Part shown: positions 45,583 through 54,617 of the stretch, piece after piece
How the letters are laid out: each line of letters opens with the position of its first letter
Position numbering within the stretch: position 1 is the first letter of the stretch
From: Candidatus Hydrogenedentota bacterium
GTDB lineage: Bacteria; Hydrogenedentota; Hydrogenedentia; Hydrogenedentales; SLHB01
Direction: 5' to 3'
Length of the DNA stretch: 64,000 nucleotides
NCBI GenBank assembly: GCA_029552745.1
Contig: JAKPDK010000160.1
Span: 1-64,000 of the forward strand
Made by a program: the position numbers and the translations under genes
Notes under the pieces: model-generated
Database searches by the model: none
Told to the model about the DNA's origin: nothing
The model's input: only the letters and a program-made list of their open reading frames with translations

Positions 45583-46527
45583 TCATGATTTGGTATCCCA
45601 ACGCTGGGTACCTTTCATTGTCTTCGGCATAGTCATACCCAGAATACCCACGGTCACATTGAGATCAACATCTGACGTAATCGTTTTTGGCCATCCGGTC
45701 GCACGCTCCAAAAATGCCGTACCTGACACTTTCCCTGTCACATTCGTGGTCATCTTCATTCCCATAAACTCAATACCAGGCGCGTTGGGATTTGACGTGA
45801 CATCAGAAACAAAAGTCAACTTCAGAAGGTCGTTTTCTTTGCCCTCAAATTTCCATTTTTCGGTCACATTCATCGCCGTAGGAGCCTCAGTAGAATAGGT
45901 CTTTGTCCACTCCATTCCTTTCTTAACCGGTTGGTCGGTATACATGGAAAAAGTAACTGCCAACTCATCCCTCATGGCTGCATCCCCCAACTGTTGAGCG
46001 ACCATTTTCCGCACCAACGTTTCCACCTGTCCCATTGCAGCGGCGAGCTGCCCCTTCAGCATTGGAGGAACGTCCTGGGACTCCGCCACCCCCTTTTTCA
46101 GACGCTCAACGATCTTATCCGCCAGTTCACGCGCCTGCGCATTCATGCCTTGTACGCTCGTTACCGTGCCGCGCGCACCTAGCACCATCTGAAACGTCTT
46201 GCCATCCAAAGACAAACTACCTAAATCCGGAAGCATGCCTCCAAGTGCAGAAAGACCTTCAATATCACCAAGACCACCCTTTTCGATGGTCACTTTCATG
46301 TAGTGATTGCCTTCGGAGTCTACGCGTTCGACATCGAAACGGTATTGGGTCACTTTGCGGTTTGTCTTCTCGGGATTTTTGGGGTCCGAGTACTCCTGAA
46401 CAACCTCCACTACCCGCGAATCGCCTTCTGACAACTTGATCCGTAGGTCGGTCTTCCCACAAGCGGATAACAACAGAACGAGTGAGATACTTGTGGCTAT
46501 TTGCATAACTTTCTGAAAACTTTTCAT
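45583..46527 (-). CDS. DUF6263-like lipoprotein
   Basis: About 314 residues. The ATG at 46527 was chosen because AAAGGGGAG precedes it and the lipoprotein signal then starts properly (MKSFQKVMQ..., lipobox LSAC). The frame is open 30 codons further upstream. The mature protein is beta-rich, with a long central helix region (AQARELADKIVERLKKGVAE) and a C-terminal half of alternating strands ending in MPKTMKGTQRWDTKS. This layout matches DUF6263-type proteins of unknown function. It lies 34 bp downstream-to-upstream of the UDG-family gene on the same strand and 117 bp after gpmI. Confidence 0.75.
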   Translation of the reverse strand: MKSFQKVMQIATSISLVLLLSACGKTDLRIKLSEGDSRVVEVVQEYSDPKNPEKTNRKVTQYRFDVERVDSEGNHYMKVTIEKGGLGDIEGLSALGGMLPDLGSLSLDGKTFQMVLGARGTVTSVQGMNAQARELADKIVERLKKGVAESQDVPPMLKGQLAAAMGQVETLVRKMVAQQLGDAAMRDELAVTFSMYTDQPVKKGMEWTKTYSTEAPTAMNVTEKWKFEGKENDLLKLTFVSDVTSNPNAPGIEFMGMKMTTNVTGKVSGTAFLERATGWPKTITSDVDLNVTVGILGMTMPKTMKGTQRWDTKS

Positions 46528-46644
46528 AGCCCGTTGCTCCCCTTTCAATGATATTCGACACGCTCGTCGGTAAAAACCAACTCCGGCCAGTGCACCCATA
46601 TTTTTGTTGTTTTTCACCTGCGATCAGACTAAGGCTTTGTGTCT

Positions 46645-48270
46645 TTAACCGACTTCTATCAGAGATTCATCATAGTCTTCGGGTTTTTCGAAGCCTAGAA
46701 GGTTTAAGAGGGTCGCGGCGACATTGCTCAAGCCTGGCTGATAGACATTTCTCATTTGAATCTGATTTGCCCCCGAGAAATCCCGAATAATGAACGGAAC
46801 AGGATTCAGCGTATGGGCAACCATGGGCTCCCGCTTTCCCTTCTTTTCGGTCCACATGCAATCCGCGTTACCGTGGTCAGCGGTCACAACCAAGACCCCT
46901 TTACGTTCCGCAATGGACGGTAACAGACGCATTAAACCTAAATCGACAGACTCACAGGCAATACGAATCGCTAATGGTTCTCCCGTATGCCCGACCATGT
47001 CGCCATTGGCATAATTGAGTCGGATGAATTTGTATTTGCCACTTTCGATAGCTTCAATCGTCAAATCCGTAATCTCAGCGGCTTTCATCCAAGGCCTCAA
47101 ATTGAAACGAATCCGATCGGATGGAACTTCTACATATTTCTCAAGGGTTTCGTCAATGTATCCCGAGTTATTTCCATTCCAAAAATACGTGACATGCCCA
47201 TACTTCTGCGTCTCCGATATAGCATACGACGTAACACCAGCGGCACAAAGATATTGACCTATCGTTCGATCAATCGCCGGAGGAGCAACCAGAAAGTTCT
47301 TGGGGATATGAGCATCGCCGTCATATTCCATCATGCCCGCGTAAAAAACTCGGGGAACCCGCTTTCTGTCAAATTCTCTGAAATCTTCCTCTTCGAATGC
47401 CCTGGAAATTTCAATAGCACGATCACCACGGAAATTAAAAAACACGACGGCATCGCCATCTTCTATAGTCCCAATCGGTTTGCCGTTTTCAACGATAACA
47501 AAACTAGGCAGATACTGATCCGTGATGGTGGGGTCTTCCCTGTAGTACGTTTCCACCGCCTCCGCAGCAGAAGAAAAGGGACGTCCCTCCCCCAAAACAT
47601 GCGCTTTCCATCCGTTTTCCACTACGCCCCAGTTCGCATTATACCTGTCCATAGTGGCAACCATGCGGCCACCGCCAGAGGCTATTCGATAATCTCGTCC
47701 ATTTGTGGATAGCGCCCGAAGTCGTTCTTCAAGGACGCTTAAGTAACGCAAGACACTCCGTTCATCCACATCCCGCCCATCTGCAAGAGGATGTATCCGA
47801 ACCCTCTTGAACTCTTCCCTTGCGCATCTGTCCAACAAAGCGAGGAGATGGTCAATATGACTGTGCACATTCCCATCAGACAACAAACCAATGAAATGGA
47901 CTGTGCCTCCTCGCGTTGCACACTCTCGGATTTTCTGCCACGCGTCACCCTCAAAGATTCTGCCTGAAGCAATGGCATCGTTGACTAACTTCGCTCCCTG
48001 CGCGAATACGCGCCCAGCGCCTAGCGCATTGTGACCCACTTCGGAGTTTCCCATGTCATCATCGCTCGGTAACCCCACAGCGGTCCCATGAGCCCGCAGT
48101 TTGGTAAATAGCGGCGACTGGAAAAGTTCATCCAGTGTCGGCGTATATGCCATGTAAACTCCATCCGATTCGTCGTGCTTCCCAATGCCCATACCATCCA
48201 TAATCACAAGAACAACCGGGCCTTCAAATGGTACGTACTTATTCAGTCTTTTCAAAGTCAGGTTCGCCAT
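46645..48270 (-). CDS. gpmI: 2,3-bisphosphoglycerate-independent phosphoglycerate mutase
   Basis: 541 residues, typical for the alkaline-phosphatase-superfamily mutase that interconverts 3- and 2-phosphoglycerate in glycolysis and gluconeogenesis. The first metal motif is VLVIMDGMGIGKHD, the catalytic serine is in DMGNSEVGHNALGAGRV and the later metal motif is VVTADHGNADCM. TTGAGGATTAAGC before the ATG begins right after the stop of the small upstream frame. Mutase activity requires Mn2+ in this family. Confidence 0.97.
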   Translation of the reverse strand: MANLTLKRLNKYVPFEGPVVLVIMDGMGIGKHDESDGVYMAYTPTLDELFQSPLFTKLRAHGTAVGLPSDDDMGNSEVGHNALGAGRVFAQGAKLVNDAIASGRIFEGDAWQKIRECATRGGTVHFIGLLSDGNVHSHIDHLLALLDRCAREEFKRVRIHPLADGRDVDERSVLRYLSVLEERLRALSTNGRDYRIASGGGRMVATMDRYNANWGVVENGWKAHVLGEGRPFSSAAEAVETYYREDPTITDQYLPSFVIVENGKPIGTIEDGDAVVFFNFRGDRAIEISRAFEEEDFREFDRKRVPRVFYAGMMEYDGDAHIPKNFLVAPPAIDRTIGQYLCAAGVTSYAISETQKYGHVTYFWNGNNSGYIDETLEKYVEVPSDRIRFNLRPWMKAAEITDLTIEAIESGKYKFIRLNYANGDMVGHTGEPLAIRIACESVDLGLMRLLPSIAERKGVLVVTADHGNADCMWTEKKGKREPMVAHTLNPVPFIIRDFSGANQIQMRNVYQPGLSNVAATLLNLLGFEKPEDYDESLIEVG

Positions 48271-48279
48271 GCTTAATCC

Positions 48280-48540
48280 TCAATCAGCCAAGTTCATTCC
48301 ATCAATGGTCACAATTTCTGCCGGCAGAACAAAAGATGGTCCACCGCACCAGTGAGATATGGTGCAAGTGTATGTGACACGCGCCTCAGATTCAAACTTA
48401 TGTCTCAAGCTGCCAAGAGACAGATCGCTATTATAGTGGTCTTTATAAAAACGATTCCCAAAATGCCCGTCATTCCCGGATACAACTAAACGCCCTTGAA
48501 AAATGCGTTTTTCACTGTCAAACTCACGTATATAGCCCAT
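48280..48540 (-). CDS. Hypothetical 86-residue protein upstream of gpmI
   Basis: An 86-residue frame starting MGYIREFDSEKRIFQGRLVV ends 9 bp before the gpmI start. The sequence looks protein-like (charged and aromatic residues, CTISHWCGGPSF) but matches no family I know. Against it, there is no Shine-Dalgarno sequence before the ATG, and only 26 bp separate it from the divergent gene at 48567, leaving little room for two promoters. It could be a real leader gene or a chance frame. Confidence 0.4.
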   Translation of the reverse strand: MGYIREFDSEKRIFQGRLVVSGNDGHFGNRFYKDHYNSDLSLGSLRHKFESEARVTYTCTISHWCGGPSFVLPAEIVTIDGMNLAD

Positions 48541-48566
48541 CTAGCCAGGATGTCGGGAGGTTTATC

Positions 48567-50984
48567 ATGAGACGCTGCGCCCTGTTTTTCGTTGCCTTTC
48601 TCTTTGTTACCTTCAATTTAGTCACAGCCCCTTCCTTCGCGGAGGACGTAGACCTTTCTCGAGCAGTTATAATTACCCACTCTCCGCAGGACGTTATCGC
48701 CCCCGCAATAAGTTTTCTTTCTGATGAAATACAGAGGAGGTCTGAACTACGACTGCCTCAAGATACTGCTGACAGGTCTATCTCTGGTCCCAAGATCTGT
48801 GTTGACGTGGCGGAGTATCTCCAACAGAGCATGGCTTGTCCGTCCGATTCATCGTCTGTATTGGCAAAGCAGGAAGGGTATGCCATTTGGGTAGACTGCT
48901 CTAAGAAATCCCAGGAGATTTTGTACCTAGTTGGTCACGACAAACGAGGTGCTTTGTTCGCAGTAGGACGTTTTATACGCCTGGCATCTTTCACCTCGAG
49001 AAGCCTTTTCTTCCCATCTAACACTTCCATAGCAACAGTTCCTGCGTACCCGTTGCGGGGTCATCAACTAAGTTACGGCAACATGAATAATAGTTGCGAC
49101 GCGTGGGATATCAACGACTATGAGCAGTATGTGCGCGACTTGATGGTTTTTGAAACAAATAGCATAGAGCTGTGCCCCCACATCGATTCAGAAAGTGGAT
49201 TTGAAGGCAAACATATGAAATATACGTTAGAAGAAATGACAGCCATGCTTTGTGAACTGGGCGCCAAATACGATTTGGACATATGGTTGTTCCTCCCGTT
49301 GGACGAAGACGTCACAGACCCTGTTGAGTCACAACAAGCGCTTGACCTAAGAAAAAGTCTGTTCCAGTGCTGTCCGCGAATTTCTCACATCATGGTACCC
49401 GGCGGAGACCCAGGACATACGCACCCAAGTGTTCTGATGCCTTGGCTAGCCCGGTTGGCAGAAGTTCTGCGCTCAATACATCCCGCAGCCGGGCTTTGGG
49501 TATCAAATCAGGGGTTCGACACAGAACAGAATCAGTGCTTTTTTGAATACCTTCAGCAAGAAAAACCTCGATGGCTTACCGGTGTCGTCTATGGACCCTG
49601 GACAAGAATGAGGATAGAAGAAGAGCGTCTGCATGTCCCGCCCCAGTTTCAGATACGCTTCTACCCTGACATAACCCACGCGCTTCGATGTCAATATCCA
49701 TTAGCGCAATGGGACAGGGCTTTTGCCTTAACCCATGGCCGAGAACCAATTTGTCCGCGACCTACGGACATGGTGACTATCTTTACTCGCAGCCTTCCGT
49801 CAACAGACGGTTTTGTGGCTTATTCCGAGGGAGTTCACGACGACTTCAACAAAGCAGCAGCGAGCTTGCTCGGATGGGACCCGACGATACCCTTCCCCAA
49901 GCTTCTTTCGGAGTACGCTCACGCCTTTTTCGGGACCGAATTCGAAGAAGAAGTCTCCAAGGGACTTGAATTGCTTGAGATAACATGGCGTGGACCGATT
50001 TCTAACAAGGAACATATTGAAAAGACCCGCCGTTTATGGGAAAAGATTGCCGCTACTACCGAAAATCGCCCGCCTAGTGCCTGGCGGTCTCAACTCTACT
50101 TGTACAGAGCCATTTATGACTCCTTCCTGCAAAAGAAATCGGAATTCGACCGTGTTCAAGAGAAAAAAGTACTAGCAACAGTTGAAAGCAAGAGACACGA
50201 GGGGGCAAAACAGGCAGCACTTGCAGGTGTCCAAGCATTAGAAGAAGCGAGAAACACGCCGCTACCTCGGTCTATTCTTTGCGACATGGCTGAACTGCAC
50301 CGATTAGGACTAGACCTTTTCAGGAAAATCGGCTATCAATTGTCCGCCAGCCCGCCCTACCTGGCAATGAATCCCGAGCGGGGTGCGACACTGGATTTTC
50401 TCGACAGGCCTTTGAACAATACCCTGTGGCTTGAGCAACAGTTCACAGAAATCCTGAACATGAAAAGCGCTGAAGAACAGGAGCAGCGGTTGACCCAAAT
50501 CATGAGCTGGGATACGGTCGCCCCGGACTCCTTCTACGATGACCTTGGCAACGTGACGAACCAACCTCATTTAGTAATTCAATCAACCTATTCTGAAGAC
50601 CCTTCATATGTCAAAAGCACACAGAATGAGTACATGAATGGGCTGGACCATAATACGATGAAGTTCTTGACTGCCCGCCTTTCTTGGCTGGACCAAGCCC
50701 AAACCCTTTACGGGACTCCACTAAGAATGCACTACGAAAACTTGGCGACAGATGCCCAATACAAAGTGCGGGTGACATACGCCGGACGGTTCAAACCCAC
50801 GATGGAGCTTTGGGCAGACGGTCAATACAAGGTTCACGACGCACTGCCGCAGCCGGATCCAACTTGGCCGACCGAATTCAACATTCCCAAAGAAGCCACC
50901 CAAGACGCCGAACTCGATCTCGAATGGAGATTGGTCTGGGGTCGTGGTTGCCAAGTGGCGGAGGTATGGCTGATCAAGATTTGA
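48567..50984 (+). CDS. Secreted carbohydrate-active-like protein, tandem paralogue A
   Basis: 805 residues with a signal peptide (MRRCALFFVAFLFVTFNLV, cleavage near SFAED). Residues ~25-150 resemble the N-terminal domain of GH67/GH20-type enzymes (DLSRAVIITHSP, then DKRGALFAVGRFIRL). A probable TIM barrel with YPLRGHQLSYGN, DIWLFLPLDEDV, PGGDPGHTHPSVLMPW and YPDITHALRCQYP follows. The end is a ~100-residue beta domain (YKVRVTYAGRF to QVAEVW). The family is not one I can name, and glycosidase activity is an inference. GGGAGG precedes the ATG. It is followed after 77 bp by a same-length paralogue. Confidence 0.72.
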   Translation: MRRCALFFVAFLFVTFNLVTAPSFAEDVDLSRAVIITHSPQDVIAPAISFLSDEIQRRSELRLPQDTADRSISGPKICVDVAEYLQQSMACPSDSSSVLAKQEGYAIWVDCSKKSQEILYLVGHDKRGALFAVGRFIRLASFTSRSLFFPSNTSIATVPAYPLRGHQLSYGNMNNSCDAWDINDYEQYVRDLMVFETNSIELCPHIDSESGFEGKHMKYTLEEMTAMLCELGAKYDLDIWLFLPLDEDVTDPVESQQALDLRKSLFQCCPRISHIMVPGGDPGHTHPSVLMPWLARLAEVLRSIHPAAGLWVSNQGFDTEQNQCFFEYLQQEKPRWLTGVVYGPWTRMRIEEERLHVPPQFQIRFYPDITHALRCQYPLAQWDRAFALTHGREPICPRPTDMVTIFTRSLPSTDGFVAYSEGVHDDFNKAAASLLGWDPTIPFPKLLSEYAHAFFGTEFEEEVSKGLELLEITWRGPISNKEHIEKTRRLWEKIAATTENRPPSAWRSQLYLYRAIYDSFLQKKSEFDRVQEKKVLATVESKRHEGAKQAALAGVQALEEARNTPLPRSILCDMAELHRLGLDLFRKIGYQLSASPPYLAMNPERGATLDFLDRPLNNTLWLEQQFTEILNMKSAEEQEQRLTQIMSWDTVAPDSFYDDLGNVTNQPHLVIQSTYSEDPSYVKSTQNEYMNGLDHNTMKFLTARLSWLDQAQTLYGTPLRMHYENLATDAQYKVRVTYAGRFKPTMELWADGQYKVHDALPQPDPTWPTEFNIPKEATQDAELDLEWRLVWGRGCQVAEVWLIKI
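50701..50984 (+). repeat. Direct repeat unit A: near-identical 3' end shared by the tandem paralogues
   Basis: These 284 bases align without gaps to 53205-53488. By eye about 83 % of bases match, including long identical runs such as AAACCCTTTACGGGACTCCA. The upstream parts of the two genes are visibly less alike. Confidence 0.8.
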
Positions 50985-51061
50985 ACCTAAACATTTTCCA
51001 TGTCACACTAAACGCTGGCAGAGTTTTTCACCCAAAAGAACTGCTGATAAAAGGAGGAGTT

Positions 51062-53488
51062 ATGAGTGCAGTACCATTTTCCCGTTTCAGTCTCAGCTTG
51101 ACTCTGTTGAGTGTTTCTGTGTTGTTTCCAGTTACCGTTTGCCAGGCTCAAACCCTCGACCTCTCCCGCGCCGTCATCCTTTCCAATTCCCCTTGGGAGA
51201 AGGTCGGCAAAGCCATGGACTTACTCGTTGACGAGATAGCCCACCGGACGGGCGTAAGACTTCCCAGGGTCAGCGCCATACCGAATGATCGCACACCAGC
51301 AATTTTTGTTGACGTACTCTCTCATTTGACGCCAGACGTAAAACTCCCAAAAGATCCTGAGGGGATGTTGAACAAACCCGAAGGATACGCCGTGTGGGTG
51401 GAAGCGGAATCTGTGCCAGCTATTCGCGTGCACGTTGTGGGCAACGACGTGCGAGGAGCCCTATTTGGCGCAGGCCGACTCGTCCGGCTCTTGATACTCC
51501 GTAATCATTCGGTAGAACTTCAACCCGATACGTGCGTTGTGACCGCGCCTCGCTATCCCATCAGGGGTCATCAACTGGGCTACCGAGATACAGCGAATAC
51601 CTATGATGCATGGGACGTATCGGGGTACGAACAATATATCCGAGACTTGGTATTGTTTGGGACGAACAGTATCGAATTGATCCCCACACTCGACCCAGAC
51701 GAATACCAAGGACGATTGATGAAACGCGGCATGTGGGAAATGAATGCGTTACTCAGCAAAATGATCGGTGATTACGGTTTGGATGTATGGTTCTGGTTGC
51801 CGTTAGAGGAAGATGTGACTAATCCCAAAGAGGCGCAAGAAGCGCTCGAGGTAAGACGTGCGCTCTTTAAAGCCTGTCCGCATATCGCTCACGTAATGGT
51901 TCCCGGCGGCGACCCGGGACATACCCCGCCGGACATCTTGATGCCCTGGCTAGCAAAACTTGCCGAAGTTCTACACGAAACGCACCCGGGGGCAGGACTA
52001 TGGGTCTCCAATCAGGGATTTGAAAAAGACCAGAATGAGTGGTTCCTAAACTATCTTGAGCAAGAGAAACCTACCTGGTTAACCGGTGTCGTTTATGGGC
52101 CGTGGACAAAAATGAGCCTTGAGGAACAACGGAAACGTATCCCCAAACAGTTCCAACAACGCTGGTATCCAGATATAACGCACACCTTGCGCTGCCAGTA
52201 CCCGGTACCCGAACTGGATCGTGCCTTTGGGCTCACCCTCAGCCGCGAGCCGGTTTGTCCACGTCCGTTTGAAATGGCAAACATCTTTAACCTCGAAGCT
52301 AAATTTACAGATGGTTTCGTGTCATATTCGGACGGTTCCCATGATGACTTCAATAAAGTCGTTTTCAGCATGCTTGGCTGGGATCCTCAAACTTCCCCAG
52401 AGACAATCGCCAAGGAGTACGCAGACGCCTTCTTTGGAGACGATTTCGCGGAGGCAGGGGCGCGGGGCATCATCATGCTGGACAGAAATTGGCGCGGCGC
52501 TATTAATAACAACCCTTTGATTGAACAGACACGAACTATTTGGGAAAGCATCGCGTCACTCGCCGCGTCCCAATTCCAGGATAATTGGCGCATGCAAATG
52601 TATGTTTATCGGGCAAATTATGACTCCATGCTGCAGCATAAAGCCACTTTCGAACAAAAAGAAGAAGAAAAAATCCTTCATGCCGTGGCGAAAGCAAAGT
52701 CTGACGGTGGCGAAGCAGCAGCAAAAGCAGGTATAAAGGCAATCGACATATCGAGAAACACACCGTTTCCGGATGTCGTGCATGCCCGTATGTATCGGTT
52801 GCAGGAACTTGGGCTCATGCTCATGAAGAGCATCGGGTATCAACTGAGTGTCAAGCCACCCTTCTTCGCTCTTAATCCAGAAAGAAGCGCCTCGTTGGAT
52901 TTCCTGAACTTGCCGCTCAATAACATCTTATGGTTAGAAAAACAATTCAAAGAAGTCCTCGATATGCGTGACCCAGCAAAACAAATGAAGCACGTCGAAG
53001 AAATACTTGCTTGGGAAGATGCGGGACCGGGAGGTTTTTATGATGATTTGGGAAATCTCTCCAAACAACCCCACCTGGTTCGACAGACGACATGGCGAGA
53101 GGACCCGGGATTCATTCATGGACCACAAGAGGAGTTCAGCAAGGCGTTGGACAACGCAACACTTCGCTTTGAAGATGCCCGCCTCTCCTGGCTCGACCAA
53201 TCCCAAACCCTTTACGGGACTCCATTAAAAATGCGCTATGAAAACTTGGCGGCAGATGCCCAATATAAAGTGCGGGTAACATACGCCGGACGGTTCAAAG
53301 CCACGATGGAACTCTGGGCGGATGGTCAATACAAGGTTCACGACGCACTGCTGCAGCCCAGTCCGACTTGGCCTGTCGAATTCGACGTTCCCAAAGAAGC
53401 CACCCAAGACGGGGTTTTGGAACTGGAATGGAGACTGGTTGCGGGTCGCGGCTGTCAAGTTGCGGAAGTCTGGCTCCTAAAGAAATAA
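51062..53488 (+). CDS. Secreted carbohydrate-active-like protein, tandem paralogue B
   Basis: About 808 residues. The ATG at 51062 was chosen because AAAGGAGGAGTT precedes it and a signal peptide follows (MSAVPFSRFSLSLTLL..., cleavage near CQAQ). The longer open frame runs back inside gene A. The domain layout matches paralogue A: DLSRAVILSNSP, DVRGALFGAGRLVRL, YPIRGHQLGYRD, VWFWLPLEEDVTNP, PGGDPGHTPPDILMPW, YPDITHTLRCQYP and the closing beta domain. The overall protein is roughly half to two-thirds identical to A by eye, rising to ~80 % over the last 100 residues. A terminator follows. Confidence 0.72.
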   Translation: MSAVPFSRFSLSLTLLSVSVLFPVTVCQAQTLDLSRAVILSNSPWEKVGKAMDLLVDEIAHRTGVRLPRVSAIPNDRTPAIFVDVLSHLTPDVKLPKDPEGMLNKPEGYAVWVEAESVPAIRVHVVGNDVRGALFGAGRLVRLLILRNHSVELQPDTCVVTAPRYPIRGHQLGYRDTANTYDAWDVSGYEQYIRDLVLFGTNSIELIPTLDPDEYQGRLMKRGMWEMNALLSKMIGDYGLDVWFWLPLEEDVTNPKEAQEALEVRRALFKACPHIAHVMVPGGDPGHTPPDILMPWLAKLAEVLHETHPGAGLWVSNQGFEKDQNEWFLNYLEQEKPTWLTGVVYGPWTKMSLEEQRKRIPKQFQQRWYPDITHTLRCQYPVPELDRAFGLTLSREPVCPRPFEMANIFNLEAKFTDGFVSYSDGSHDDFNKVVFSMLGWDPQTSPETIAKEYADAFFGDDFAEAGARGIIMLDRNWRGAINNNPLIEQTRTIWESIASLAASQFQDNWRMQMYVYRANYDSMLQHKATFEQKEEEKILHAVAKAKSDGGEAAAKAGIKAIDISRNTPFPDVVHARMYRLQELGLMLMKSIGYQLSVKPPFFALNPERSASLDFLNLPLNNILWLEKQFKEVLDMRDPAKQMKHVEEILAWEDAGPGGFYDDLGNLSKQPHLVRQTTWREDPGFIHGPQEEFSKALDNATLRFEDARLSWLDQSQTLYGTPLKMRYENLAADAQYKVRVTYAGRFKATMELWADGQYKVHDALLQPSPTWPVEFDVPKEATQDGVLELEWRLVAGRGCQVAEVWLLKK
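53205..53488 (+). repeat. Direct repeat unit B: 3' end of paralogue B
   Basis: Gap-free counterpart of 50701-50984, offset by exactly 2504 bp up to the stop codons. Confidence 0.8.
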
Positions 53489-53509
53489 CCCAGAGCCATA
53501 AATCGTCGG

Positions 53510-53541
53510 GGCGCGCTTACGCCTGTGAGCGCGCCTTTTCT
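53510..53541 (+). terminator. Intrinsic terminator after paralogue B
   Basis: GGCGCGCT (53510-53517) pairs with AGCGCGCC (53528-53535) around a 10-base loop, followed by TTTTCTATC. The T run points to use on the plus strand only. Confidence 0.82.
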
Positions 53542-53551
53542 ATCTATAGAA

Positions 53552-54571
53552 CTACACAGACTGCGGAAATACCCCGTCATCTGCCGCTTTTTGAGCGAGT
53601 AGAGCGATACGAGAACTCTCGAGCACTCTGTGCGTCGTAAGTCCTTTCAAATTGGGAGCTCCCTTTATTTCGGCACAAAAATCTTCCAAATACGCCGCCG
53701 ATCGCGAAAGAAGAGCCGTTTCAATGACCGGCTCTGGCGACACATGGTCCCAAAGAAGCACTTTGTCCTGCGTGCACGAAGCCTCAGCCACTCCTTCCGA
53801 CCCCGCAAGGGTGAAACGCCAATACCCAGGCATGGTGTAACCGTGCCGATCGGAACTCAAGTAGGATACATCGCCCATCGCGGTCCCGTTGTTATCTAGT
53901 TTAAGCATAAAGGCTGCTCCGTCTTGAAAATGAGGATGTGCCTTGCACTTGGCGTTCCATACACGAGCCGCGGTGACCTCAACAATTCGACGGCCCGTCA
54001 TGAAGGGAATAATGTCAATGGCGTGTATCCCAATATCATTGATAGTTCCCCCGTGTTTCCCGGGCTCGAAATACCACCCCGCCCGTTTCCCGTACAATAG
54101 GGGATGCTGTCCGAGAAACACAATGCTGTGAACTTCACCCAACCTTCCGTCTTCCACAAGTTCTTTCAGTCTGAGGAATACACCCGAAGCGCTCAAATCC
54201 AACATACATCCTACACACAGGCTTTTCTCCAATGAGAGCGAGCGGATTATCGCGAGTTCTTCTAAAGACGTGCACAACGGCTTGTCACTAATGACATGAT
54301 GCCCCGTTTCCATGGCGCGCGTAAGGCGCGCGCCACGAATACTGTAATAGTCGCCACACGCTATTACATCACACTCTACACTTTGGAGCATGTCTTCATA
54401 AGAGGTGTGCGTGACACTTATGCCTCGGTCATTCAACTGCTCTCTTGCAACAGGGTCCTCTTCGCATATACCGACAATGCGCCCAACAGAATGCTCTACC
54501 ACATGATGGAATAGAGAAAAAATGTGCCCGTGTCGAAAACCAACAAAAGCAAAACGCAATGACCCTGCCAT
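53552..54571 (-). CDS. Cytoplasmic Gfo/Idh/MocA-family oxidoreductase
   Basis: 339 residues. A Rossmann fold starts FAFVGFRHGHIFS, in a less common form without GxGxxG, and SDKPLCTSLEEL is the EKP-type motif. The catalytic-region motif GGTINDIGIHAIDIIPF corresponds to the family's GGxxxDxGxHxxD signature. There is no signal peptide, unlike the enzyme at 19265-20518. It lies downstream of the fucose-isomerase-like gene, 46 bp away, so both may form one operon for a sugar. AGGAAG precedes the ATG. The substrate is unknown. Confidence 0.91.
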   Translation of the reverse strand: MAGSLRFAFVGFRHGHIFSLFHHVVEHSVGRIVGICEEDPVAREQLNDRGISVTHTSYEDMLQSVECDVIACGDYYSIRGARLTRAMETGHHVISDKPLCTSLEELAIIRSLSLEKSLCVGCMLDLSASGVFLRLKELVEDGRLGEVHSIVFLGQHPLLYGKRAGWYFEPGKHGGTINDIGIHAIDIIPFMTGRRIVEVTAARVWNAKCKAHPHFQDGAAFMLKLDNNGTAMGDVSYLSSDRHGYTMPGYWRFTLAGSEGVAEASCTQDKVLLWDHVSPEPVIETALLSRSAAYLEDFCAEIKGAPNLKGLTTHRVLESSRIALLAQKAADDGVFPQSV

Positions 54572-54617
54572 TGAATGGACTTCCTAACAAACTTCGCACC
54601 AAACACTATACAGACCG

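Noticed and set aside
46987-47712. Plus-strand 241-residue open frame.
   Set aside because: Entirely antisense to gpmI; no ribosome binding site.
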